This document shows positions 13,744 to 21,270 of a stretch of DNA of 21,270 nt, piece by piece. A program made the translations under genes and the position numbers. The stretch comes from Collinsella sp. (GTDB taxonomy: Bacteria; Actinomycetota; Coriobacteriia; Coriobacteriales; Coriobacteriaceae), in NCBI GenBank assembly GCA_019414465.1, contig DXLY01000032.1, forward strand, positions 1 to 21,270, given 5' to 3'. How positions within the stretch are numbered: the first letter of the stretch is position 1; every line of letters starts with the position of its first letter. The notes beneath the pieces are model-generated. The model saw nothing but the letters and a program-made list of their open reading frames with translations. It made no database searches and was not told the origin of the DNA.

Positions 13744-15325
13744 TCGCAGGCGGCTTGGACGTAATGTCGTAGCACACGCGGTTGGCACCGGGAACCTCGG
13801 CCACGATGCGGCCCGAGATGCGGGCCAGCACGTCGTAGGGCAGTTTGGCCCAGTCGGCGGTCATGGCATCGCTGGACTCGACGGCGCGCAGGATGATCGG
13901 GCGCTGATAGGTGCGCTCGTCACCCATGACGCCGACGGACTTGATGTCGGGCAGGACCGCGAAATACTGCCAGCAGCTGTGCTCGGAGTTGCGCTCGCCG
14001 GTCTGCTCAAACAGACGCTGATTGTAGGCATCGAGCTCCTCGCGCACGATAGCGTCGGCATTCTTGAGGATCTCGAGCTTCTCCCTGTCGACCGCACCGA
14101 TGATGCGGATGGCAAGACCCGGGCCCGGGAAGGGCTGGCGGAACACGATGTGACCCGGCAGACCCAGTGCCAGACCAAGCGCGCGGACCTCGTCCTTAAA
14201 GAAGTGGTCGAGCGGCTCGATAAGGTCGAAGTGCACGCCCTCGGGGAACGGAATCAGGTTGTGGTGGCTCTTGATGGTGGCCGTCTTGCCGCCCGTCTTG
14301 CGAGCGCCGGACTCGATGATGTCGGGGTAGATGGTGCCCTGAGCCAGGTACTTGACCGGCTTGCCGTCGCACTCGAGCTGCTGGGCGACCGCGAAGAACT
14401 CTTTCCAGAACTGCGTGCCGATGATGCGGCGCTTCTCCTCGGGCTCGGTCACGCCGGCCAGAAGCTCGGCGTAGCGGTCCTCGGCGTGGACGTGGATAAA
14501 GTCGACGTCAAACTGCTTGGTGAAGACCTCCTCCACCTGCTCGGGCTCGCCCTTGCGCAGCAGGCCGTGGTTGATGAACACACAGGTCATCTGCTTGCCC
14601 ACGGCGCGAGCGCCCAGCGCAGCCACGACGGAGGAGTCAACGCCACCGGACAGGGCCAGAATCACGCGGTCGTCGCCGACCTTCTCGCGGAACTCGGCCG
14701 TCATGGTCTCGACCAGGTTGTCCATGCTCCAGTTGGGCTCCAGGCCGCAGATCTCAAACAGGAAGTTGCTCAGCAGCTGCTGACCGTACTCGGAGTGCTT
14801 GACCTCGGGGTGGAACTGCGTGGTGAAAATCTTGCGCTCGACGCACTCCATGGCGGCACCCGGGCATACGTCGGTGCTGGCGGTAACGGTAAAGCCCTCG
14901 GGCACCTCGGACACGGCGTCGCGATGGCTCATCCACACGGTCTGCTCCATGGGCGTGGAGTTAAAGAGCTTGGCGCCGGCAGTGCGCGTAATAGTGGCGC
15001 GGCCGTACTCGCCCACCTCGGAGTGCCCGACCTTGCCGCCGAGCGTCACGGCCGTGATCTGATGGCCGTAGCAAAAGCCCAGGACAGGAAGGCCCAGGTC
15101 AAAGATGGCAGGATCGATGGACGGAGCGTCCTCGGCGTACACGGAGGCCGGGCCGCCAGAAAGGATGAGCGCAGAGGCGTTCATCTCGCGAATCTCATCG
15201 GCCGAGATGTCGCAGGGAACGATCTCGGAATACACGTTGAGGTCGCGGACACGACGGGCAATCAGCTGACCGTACTGCGCACCAAAGTCGAGTACGAGGA
15301 CCTTTGCGGAAGCATTTTGATCCAT
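13727..15325 (-). CDS. guaA: GMP synthase (glutamine-hydrolysing)
   Basis: Converts XMP to GMP with ATP and glutamine, the last step of guanine nucleotide synthesis. The ATG at 15325 follows GAGGGGG by five bases; upstream in-frame ATGs are not needed. The 532 residues match the usual length (525 in E. coli). The N-terminal class I glutamine amidotransferase has the nucleophile in GFCYGHQ (Cys85) and the HPE pair (His172, Glu174). The ATP pyrophosphatase domain has SGGVDSS (226-232). The C-terminal dimerisation domain holds FRQPFPGPGLAIRI and ends DITSKPPATIEWE. Its 3' end is duplicated at 8979-8995 and marks an insertion site. The guaA end is an established target of site-specific integrases. 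Confidence 0.97.
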   Translation of the reverse strand: MDQNASAKVLVLDFGAQYGQLIARRVRDLNVYSEIVPCDISADEIREMNASALILSGGPASVYAEDAPSIDPAIFDLGLPVLGFCYGHQITAVTLGGKVGHSEVGEYGRATITRTAGAKLFNSTPMEQTVWMSHRDAVSEVPEGFTVTASTDVCPGAAMECVERKIFTTQFHPEVKHSEYGQQLLSNFLFEICGLEPNWSMDNLVETMTAEFREKVGDDRVILALSGGVDSSVVAALGARAVGKQMTCVFINHGLLRKGEPEQVEEVFTKQFDVDFIHVHAEDRYAELLAGVTEPEEKRRIIGTQFWKEFFAVAQQLECDGKPVKYLAQGTIYPDIIESGARKTGGKTATIKSHHNLIPFPEGVHFDLIEPLDHFFKDEVRALGLALGLPGHIVFRQPFPGPGLAIRIIGAVDREKLEILKNADAIVREELDAYNQRLFEQTGERNSEHSCWQYFAVLPDIKSVGVMGDERTYQRPIILRAVESSDAMTADWAKLPYDVLARISGRIVAEVPGANRVCYDITSKPPATIEWE

Positions 15326-15514
15326 GGTTTCCCCCTCTTGTTGGCGGGGAGCCGGTGCCCGCCCGCGCGAATGAACGAAAATAGCTTTCATAGTGTACAC
15401 GTTATATGGGGTTTCTCGTCCCTCGCAGCCATCAGCGCACGGCAAACGCACGACCTGGGCCCTTATTTGACGGCAATTGAAGTGTTACTCAACGTTACAG
15501 ATGATGTATTACGT

Positions 15515-15542
15515 TTGAACATTGGACGCCCTGTGCCACAAT
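15515..15542 (+). promoter_or_regulatory. Possible promoter of the asparaginase gene
   Basis: TTGAAC (15515-15520) and CACAAT (15537-15542) are 16 bp apart, each matching consensus at four of six positions. Transcription would begin near 15549, about 45 nt before the ATG. The shared gap with divergent guaA is about 270 bp and holds no other gene. Confidence 0.3.
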
Positions 15543-15593
15543 ACTGCCGAACGACTCCGCCCCTGCGGCGGCAAATACGATAGGAATACCAGC

Positions 15594-16607
15594 ATGAAGC
15601 GCATCCTTCTCATCGCCACGGGCGGCACCATCGCATCGACCGAGGACGGCAACGGCCTCTCCCCCGCCCTGACCGGTGAGGAGCTCGCCCAGAGCGTCCC
15701 CGAGATCTCGGGCCTCTGCGAGCTCGACGTCGTGCAGCCCATGAACATCGACAGCACCAATATGCGCCCCAGTGACTGGATGCGCATCCGCAACGTCATC
15801 GTTGAAGGCTATGCCGATCACGACGGCTTCGTGATTCTGCACGGCACCGACACCATGAGCTACACCGCGGCAGCGCTTTCCTACCTGATCCAGGACAGCC
15901 CCAAGCCCATCGTGCTCACCGGCTCGCAAAAGCCCATGGGCAACCCCTTTACCGACGCCAAGCTCAACCTGTACCAGAGCCTGCTCTATGCGCTCGACGA
16001 ACACTCGCACGACGTCTCGATCGTGTTTGGCGGCGTGGCCATTGCCGGCACGCGCGCCCGCAAACAGCGCACCATGAGCTTTAACGCGTTCATTAGCGTC
16101 AACTATCCGCCCATCGCCTATATCCGCAACGACCGCATCGTGCGCAACGGGCTTCACGGCACGCATCAGGGCGAACACCCGGTGCGTTTCTACGACAGCA
16201 TCGACCCGCGCGTATTTGTACTCAAGCTTACACCCGGCGTAAACCCGGGCATCCTCGACGCCCTTGCCGATAGCTACGACGCTGTAATCCTTGAGACCTT
16301 TGGCATTGGCGGTATTCCCGAGTTTGGCGAGTCGGGCGAGTCGTTCCAAGAGGCAATTTTCCGCTGGGTCGATTCGGGCCGCACCGTCGTTATGACCACG
16401 CAGGTCCCCGAAGAGGGCCTCGATTTGGGCGTTTATGAGGTCGGCCGCGCTTACGCCGATCATCCGGGCATTCTGCGCGGCGACGACATGACCACCGAGA
16501 CGCTCGTGGCCAAAACTATGTGGGCACTCGGCCAGTCACGCGATGCCGCCGAGATTCAGCGTCTGTTCTACAGCCAAGTCAACCACGACCGCATCCCGAT
16601 GGCGTAA
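15594..16607 (+). CDS. ansA: L-asparaginase, cytosolic type I-like
   Basis: Hydrolyses L-asparagine to aspartate and ammonia. The ATG at 15594 has AGGA eight bases upstream; the longer in-frame start is not supported. The 337-residue protein lacks a signal peptide and so is cytoplasmic. The first active-site block is IATGGTIAS with nucleophile Thr12. The second is LHGTDTMSYTAAALS (82-96) with Thr85 and Asp86. The following VLTGSQKPMGNPFTDAKLNL carries a catalytic Asp-Lys. The later ETFGIGGIPE and VMTTQVPEEG blocks are typical of type I enzymes. It stands alone, divergent from guaA. The family is certain; whether glutamine is also used cannot be told. Confidence 0.92.
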   Translation: MKRILLIATGGTIASTEDGNGLSPALTGEELAQSVPEISGLCELDVVQPMNIDSTNMRPSDWMRIRNVIVEGYADHDGFVILHGTDTMSYTAAALSYLIQDSPKPIVLTGSQKPMGNPFTDAKLNLYQSLLYALDEHSHDVSIVFGGVAIAGTRARKQRTMSFNAFISVNYPPIAYIRNDRIVRNGLHGTHQGEHPVRFYDSIDPRVFVLKLTPGVNPGILDALADSYDAVILETFGIGGIPEFGESGESFQEAIFRWVDSGRTVVMTTQVPEEGLDLGVYEVGRAYADHPGILRGDDMTTETLVAKTMWALGQSRDAAEIQRLFYSQVNHDRIPMA

Positions 16608-16629
16608 TTCAGTTGTCGACGGATATCCC

Positions 16630-16848
16630 CTATTCGATACCCTCGAGAAGCTCCGACACCGTCATGCCGAGTGCGGGCGCGATCTTAAATAGAACCTTGA
16701 GCGTGAAATTTGCCGTTCCATCTTCGATTCTGTCGAGATAGGGGCGGCTGATTCCTGCTGCCACACAAAAATCGACCTTGGAGATACCAAGGTCCCTGCG
16801 TGTCTGCTCGACTCGCTTGCCAAGAATCTGTTTCGCACGTTCGTCCAT
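16630..16848 (-). CDS. XRE-family transcriptional regulator
   Basis: This 72-residue protein is a single Cro/C1-type HTH: about residues 8-65, with LGISKVDFCVAAGISRPYLD as the recognition unit and FTLKVLFKIAPALGMTVSEL behind it. There is no effector domain, so it acts as a small DNA-binding repressor or activator. It is leftward and divergent from the unknown gene at 16925. A perfect 26-bp palindrome lies in the 76-bp gap. No clear Shine-Dalgarno precedes the ATG at 16848, so it may be leaderless or weakly translated. Control of itself and the divergent gene through the palindrome is the obvious inference. Antitoxin-type function is possible but not shown. Confidence 0.8.
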   Translation of the reverse strand: MDERAKQILGKRVEQTRRDLGISKVDFCVAAGISRPYLDRIEDGTANFTLKVLFKIAPALGMTVSELLEGIE

Positions 16849-16876
16849 GCAGCCGAGTTTGAAATGGAGCTGAACA

Positions 16877-16902
16877 AAAACGTAAACTATAGTTTACGTT
16901 TT
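16877..16902. promoter_or_regulatory. Perfect 26-bp palindromic operator
   Basis: Every base from 16877 to 16902 matches its reverse complement; each half reads AAAACGTAAACTA to the centre. It contains -10-like hexamers in both directions. A TTGAAA (16859-16864) placed 18 bp before TAAACT (16883-16888) would serve the rightward gene. A bound XRE protein would cover both promoters. Confidence 0.8.
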
Positions 16903-16924
16903 GCCGAATACACAGGAGTTTTCT

Positions 16925-17317
16925 ATGTCGGGTTCTTCGGTCCGCATGTACCGAGCCACGCTTCGCACAAACAGCGCACCGCCCAAGCTTGTCGTCGTTG
17001 AAGCCGAATGCCTTTCACCCGATGAGCGCACAGCATTTGCATTGCTATCAAGTCGCGTCGCCGCCGTTCTGGTCCCTTGCCCGGCACAAGGTGAACTTGC
17101 CATCCAATGCCAAACGCATAGCTGCTCGCTCAATCAGGCTGCCGTAATCGCAACCAGCCAACGCGGCCTGCCCCTTCTCCTGGAAGCCGGTATCGCACTC
17201 GCCCTTCGCGGCGCCGGATACGAAAACGAGGCCGCCGCCGACATGGTCTTTAAACCACGATCGAGCGGCGGCCTCGCAGCAGCCATCGAATATGCTTGCA
17301 GGCTCGTTGCCTACTAG
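16925..17317 (+). CDS. Hypothetical protein divergent from the XRE regulator
   Basis: The ATG at 16925 follows CAGGAG by six bases, preferred over an upstream in-frame TTG. The 130-residue product is soluble with no signal peptide. The C-terminal half has SQRGLPLLLEAGIALALRG and AAAIEYACRLVAY helices and looks like a small alpha/beta or helical domain. The N-terminal half has a strand-like PPKLVVVEAECLSPDERTA. I do not recognise the family. It is controlled, by position, from the 26-bp palindrome and the XRE gene. The pair may be a regulator with its single target gene. Codon usage is like its chromosomal neighbours, so recent transfer is not suggested. Confidence 0.6.
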   Translation: MSGSSVRMYRATLRTNSAPPKLVVVEAECLSPDERTAFALLSSRVAAVLVPCPAQGELAIQCQTHSCSLNQAAVIATSQRGLPLLLEAGIALALRGAGYENEAAADMVFKPRSSGGLAAAIEYACRLVAY

Positions 17318-17323
17318 GACAAG

Positions 17324-17707
17324 CTAAAAGCCCAGGCCAAAGCCTGTGCCGGTAATCGCCGAATACATAAAGTAGACGTTGATCACGTTGAGGAATACAC
17401 CCGTAATGCAGCCGTTTCGCAGGTAGCGCTCGCACACGATGCGCGCCATAGCGGCGGAGTCCTCATTGTTCTTGGCCTGGCGTCCCGCCGTAAAGTAGGT
17501 CGCCACGCTCAGCAGCAGGTTGAGTACCGGCAGCGCCAGCAGCTCGTAGCTCTTGCCCCAGCGCGTCACCTCGCCGGCCGCGTTAAACTTCGTTGCCACC
17601 TCGGGACCAATGTTGGGGAGAACAAACGCCGCAACTAACAGCGGAAGCACCGCAAGCACCAGCAGCGCGATGCCCATGTAGCCGGCTTTTTTGCCATATT
17701 TGAACAT
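17324..17707 (-). CDS. DUF1648 (SdpI N-terminal type) membrane protein
   Basis: The ATG at 17707 has AGGA eight bases upstream. An ATG three codons earlier directly abuts that site and is unlikely. The 127-residue protein has three to four hydrophobic helices. After the first helix, PNIGPEVATKFNAAGEVTRWG is the DUF1648 pattern (P...FN..G....WG) that also begins SdpI-type immunity proteins. The second half is a hydrophobic pair of helices around YLRNGCITGVFLN. It starts 11 bp after the ychF stop, so the two genes are likely cotranscribed. Function is unknown; SdpI protects against a membrane-active killing peptide, but this short form has only the N-terminal module. Confidence 0.65.
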   Translation of the reverse strand: MFKYGKKAGYMGIALLVLAVLPLLVAAFVLPNIGPEVATKFNAAGEVTRWGKSYELLALPVLNLLLSVATYFTAGRQAKNNEDSAAMARIVCERYLRNGCITGVFLNVINVYFMYSAITGTGFGLGF

Positions 17708-17718
17708 GCGCGCCATCC

Positions 17719-18795
<1,077 letters not shown>

Positions 18796-18832
18796 GACAG
18801 CTCCTTTTGGTACAGGTACTTCAAACTGCATA

Positions 18833-18838
18833 AGTATA
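18833..18838 (-). promoter_or_regulatory. Possible -10 element of ychF
   Basis: Read leftward this is TATACT, 37 bp before the GTG start at 18795. No good -35 is visible at the usual distance. The gap to the upstream ferredoxin gene is 114 bp, so ychF could also be read through from it. Confidence 0.3.
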
Positions 18839-18909
18839 GCGCCGCCGCAGCATCTGGGCGAACCCGGACGCCACGGCGGCACGAATGAAGCAGAGATAGG
18901 GGTCGCTGA

Positions 18910-20163
18910 CTAGTCCGCGAGCTTCTCCACCTGGTCGAGCATCTTGTCGAGCTTGGCCTTTGCCTCGGCCTTGACCTTCTCAGCTTCTTCGTGGGCCTTA
19001 GCCTTCTGGGCGGCTTTTTCCTCGGCCTCGGGGTCGACGACAACCAGATTGGACGCGTCGTGCTCAACCAACTTGAGCGCATGCTCGGGGCACACCTTGA
19101 CGCAGGCACCGCAGCCCAAGCAATACGTGGACTCCAACGCAAAGCGGCCGCTTCCCACCAAATCGCAGGCAAACGTGGGGCACACGTTGACGCACTCGCC
19201 ACACGACGTGCACTTGTCAAAATCACACTCCGGCGTACTCACTTGCATGTTCTGGGCAAGCTCGGGATGGTTCTGTAGTGTCGAGAGCACCAACTGCCGC
19301 CCGTGCGTGAGCGAACGGCGACGCTTGGTCGTCGTGGTGCCGCACATGGTGTTGAGCGTGCGCTCCAGTTGGGTGATCTGATGACGATGGGCTTTGAGCT
19401 TCTGTGTCACCGAGGCCAGCGCCGCCGTCGCCGGGTTGAGCTTGGTCACCGTCAGGCCCGTCGTGCGGGCGATTTTTTCCATATACTCCTTGCGCTCGTA
19501 CTCGCGAAGCTTATGGCACTTGAGGCTCTTGGGGTCGACCTCCAGGCCCATACCCGTGCCAGACCACTCCTCGGCCTTCGCAATCGCCTCATCCAGAATA
19601 TCCTCGCCACCGGTGTTGCGGCACTTATCGCACACGCCCAGTGGCAGGTAGACGCTCACGTTGGGATAGTCGGCCAGCACCGAGAACCAGGTCTCGGCCG
19701 TAATATCGCCCACGCAGGCGACGACGACCTCGTTCTCGCGCGGCATGCGCTTAAGGGCGCGCGTGCAGGTAACGTAGGCGGTCTCGTGGCTCGTAGCTGC
19801 CGAGACAATGTCGTCGTAAAGGTTTTTGGGCGCCAGGCGCGGCGAGATGATCGCCTCGGTCGGACAGGCAGCGGCGCACAGGCCGCACTTGCGACAGGAG
19901 TCGAGGATCTCGATGGCGTCTTCCTCGACCTCGATAGCGTTGACCGGGCACACGTCCATACACGCGGTGCAACCGGTCTTTTCGTTTTTGCAGGTCAGGC
20001 ACGGAATGGTGTTGCCGCGCGGACGCTCCTTATAGTCGGCAGGATTCCACTGCGGCGCCGACGGATCGAGCGCATCGGTCACACCGCCAAGCGGGTTTTT
20101 AAGAAAGTCGAAACCCTTGCTGATCTCGATAATGTCATCAAACAGATCGTGTTCCTGCGCCAT
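18910..20163 (-). CDS. Multi-cluster 4Fe-4S ferredoxin-type protein
   Basis: The ATG at 20163 follows GGAGG by eight bases. The 417-residue cytoplasmic protein has two ferredoxin-like regions. The N-terminal one has GCTACMDVCP (Cys65, 68, 72, with Cys55 and 58 just before) and CRKCGLCAAACP (Cys90-100). The C-terminal one (about 320-365) has CTSCGECVNVCP and CLGCGACVKVCP. Each fits CxxCxxCxxxCP, so four 4Fe-4S clusters are likely. Between them lies a domain of unknown fold with LPLGVCDKCRNTGG. The protein ends in about 40 residues of Lys-Glu-Ala coiled coil. It must carry electrons, but no redox partner gene is adjacent and no catalytic domain is seen. It may lead the ychF transcript. I do not know a gene name. 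Confidence 0.8.
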   Translation of the reverse strand: MAQEHDLFDDIIEISKGFDFLKNPLGGVTDALDPSAPQWNPADYKERPRGNTIPCLTCKNEKTGCTACMDVCPVNAIEVEEDAIEILDSCRKCGLCAAACPTEAIISPRLAPKNLYDDIVSAATSHETAYVTCTRALKRMPRENEVVVACVGDITAETWFSVLADYPNVSVYLPLGVCDKCRNTGGEDILDEAIAKAEEWSGTGMGLEVDPKSLKCHKLREYERKEYMEKIARTTGLTVTKLNPATAALASVTQKLKAHRHQITQLERTLNTMCGTTTTKRRRSLTHGRQLVLSTLQNHPELAQNMQVSTPECDFDKCTSCGECVNVCPTFACDLVGSGRFALESTYCLGCGACVKVCPEHALKLVEHDASNLVVVDPEAEEKAAQKAKAHEEAEKVKAEAKAKLDKMLDQVEKLAD

Positions 20164-20314
20164 GCGCGGCCCCTCCCTGAGCAGTGCAAACAAGCAAGAG
20201 ATAATGATACGCTATCGGCCCACGCCTCGGGCAAATTACACGCGGAGCATCTTTGCGGCAAATAGCCCATGGCCTATCGCCGCCCCGATTGCACAAGGTC
20301 AATCAAGCGCCAAG

Positions 20315-21270
20315 CTATGCCTCGCACATGAGCTGCGCGAGCTTTTGTTTGGTCACCTTGGCCTGCTCGTTTGCCATGTTGCGCTCGTTTCTAAAGACCG
20401 CATTTGCAACACCCTGCAGATCGGCATCGGAAATCTCGCCAAGGCCCAGCTCCTCGAGCGTCGTCGGCAGACCAACGCGCTGGCAAAACACGAGCACCTG
20501 ATCAAGCTCGGGCGCACGCTCCAGACGCAGCTGCACCACCAGGCCAAATGCCACGGCCTCGCCATGCATGGCCTTGCACTCGGGCAGAATCGTCAGACCG
20601 TTGGCGATGGCATGCGCCAACGCCAGGCCACCGCTCTCAAAGCCAACGCCCGAAAGCAGGATGTTGCACTCGATTAGGCGCTCAACCGCCGGCGATATAC
20701 GGCCCTTTTTGAGATCGCGCTTGGCAGCGACGCCGCACTCCATGAGCGTGTCATAGCAGGCGCGAGCCGCAACCAGAGCCAAGTGCCCCGGCGCGCCACC
20801 GTGTTCGTTGGCGCCGTGCGCCGCGGCGCACGAACGCGCCTCGAAGTACGTTGCCAGCGCGTCGCCCATACCAGCGACCGTCATGCGCAGCGGGGCCGCC
20901 GCGACCACGTTGGTATCGACCACGACCAGATCTGGATTCTTCTCGAGCATCAGATAGCGGTCGAACGACCCATCCTCGTGATACAGCACTGAAATCGCGC
21001 TGCACGGACCATCCATCGAGGCCGCCGTGGGGCATACGCACAACGGCAGCTCAGCATAAAACGCAACGGCCTTTGCGATATCGAGCATCTTGCCGCCGCC
21101 AATGCCCACCACCATGTCGCAATACTCAGCCTGGGCTTCCTTGGCCATTTCGACAACGGCATCTTCCGTACACGGACCGTTGTAAATCTTAAAGAACGGC
21201 TCGCTTAGATCTTCATCCAGAAATCCATCGACGATCTGCCTGCACAGCCGATCCTCGGTGCCCTGGTCAA
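20315..21270 (-). CDS. gldA: Glycerol dehydrogenase, iron/zinc alcohol dehydrogenase family (5' end beyond window)
   Basis: NAD-dependent oxidation of glycerol to dihydroxyacetone, or the reverse. The frame is open to the right edge, giving 317 residues of about 365; roughly 50 N-terminal residues are missing. An internal ATG at 21148 is not the start, as the upstream residues (FFKIYNGPCTEDAVVEMAK) continue the family pattern. Seen are GIGGGKMLDIAKA for nucleotide binding, PTAASMDGPCSAISVLY as in GldA, and the metal ligands Asp in GMGDALATYFEAR, His in ALAHAIANG and His in KAMHGEAVAFG. The gene is leftward, separated by 151 bp from the ferredoxin gene downstream. Close relatives act on other small alcohols, so substrate is likely but not proven. 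Confidence 0.85.
   Translation of the reverse strand, partial: DQGTEDRLCRQIVDGFLDEDLSEPFFKIYNGPCTEDAVVEMAKEAQAEYCDMVVGIGGGKMLDIAKAVAFYAELPLCVCPTAASMDGPCSAISVLYHEDGSFDRYLMLEKNPDLVVVDTNVVAAAPLRMTVAGMGDALATYFEARSCAAAHGANEHGGAPGHLALVAARACYDTLMECGVAAKRDLKKGRISPAVERLIECNILLSGVGFESGGLALAHAIANGLTILPECKAMHGEAVAFGLVVQLRLERAPELDQVLVFCQRVGLPTTLEELGLGEISDADLQGVANAVFRNERNMANEQAKVTKQKLAQLMCEA

Noticed and set aside
13655..15583. A 642-codon open frame on the plus strand opposite guaA
   Set aside because: It is the antisense shadow of guaA, kept open by high GC; it has no domain, and guaA motifs on the other strand are complete.
15495..16463. A 322-codon minus-strand frame opposite the asparaginase gene
   Set aside because: Composition is Ala/Val/Gly/His-rich shadow sequence without motifs, while the asparaginase active-site blocks on the plus strand are intact.
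19303..20265. A 320-codon plus-strand frame opposite the ferredoxin gene
   Set aside because: It is antisense to a gene with four clear CxxCxxCxxxCP motifs and shows no protein features.

Overview
The window reads as chromosome of a high-GC anaerobic actinobacterium of the class Coriobacteriia, most likely Collinsella or a close relative. This is inferred from codon usage, the guaA, L-asparaginase, ychF and ferredoxin-type genes, and Shine-Dalgarno starts. Two zones differ sharply. Positions 13727-21270 are compact housekeeping chromosome. Positions 1-13557 are an accessory island with more AT-rich genes, broken genes, repeats and defence-type proteins.

Island, left part (1-8995). A mobilisation-protein-like tail is followed by a roughly 111-bp repeat (copy B1). 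Next comes a 606-residue protein with a C-terminal HEPN-type RNGIAH motif, a long inverted repeat, and a second copy of the repeat (C). A leftward operon then encodes two small membrane proteins, one of them frameshifted in a G6 tract. It is divergent from a WYL-domain regulator, with a short palindrome between them. Two excisionase-like HTH genes follow, the second truncated. A short promoter-hairpin-terminator unit comes next. A leftward GmrSD/BrxU-like DUF262-DUF1524 nuclease gene closes this part.

Island, right part (8811-13743). This part is bounded by a roughly 185-bp direct repeat containing the last codons of guaA and its downstream terminator (A1 at 8811-8995, A2 at 13558-13743). That is the signature of insertion at the guaA 3' end. 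A third copy of the 111-bp repeat (B2) and a graveyard of gene remnants (ATPase tail, IS3 transposase fragment) lie at its left end. The cargo is a mef-like efflux pump and an msr(D)-like ABC-F ribosome-protection protein, together resembling the mef-msr(D) macrolide resistance pair. Upstream of the pump I can see a good sigma-70 promoter, an 11-codon leader ORF with a perfect Shine-Dalgarno, and two mutually exclusive hairpins. This looks like a translation-coupled attenuator and is the most interesting regulatory signal in the window.

Housekeeping part. It holds guaA (-), L-asparaginase (+), a small XRE regulator (-) divergent from an unknown gene across a perfect 26-bp palindrome, a DUF1648 membrane protein and ychF (both -), a multi-cluster ferredoxin protein (-), and a glycerol dehydrogenase gene (-) running off the right edge.

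No tRNA, rRNA, CRISPR array or intact integrase was seen.
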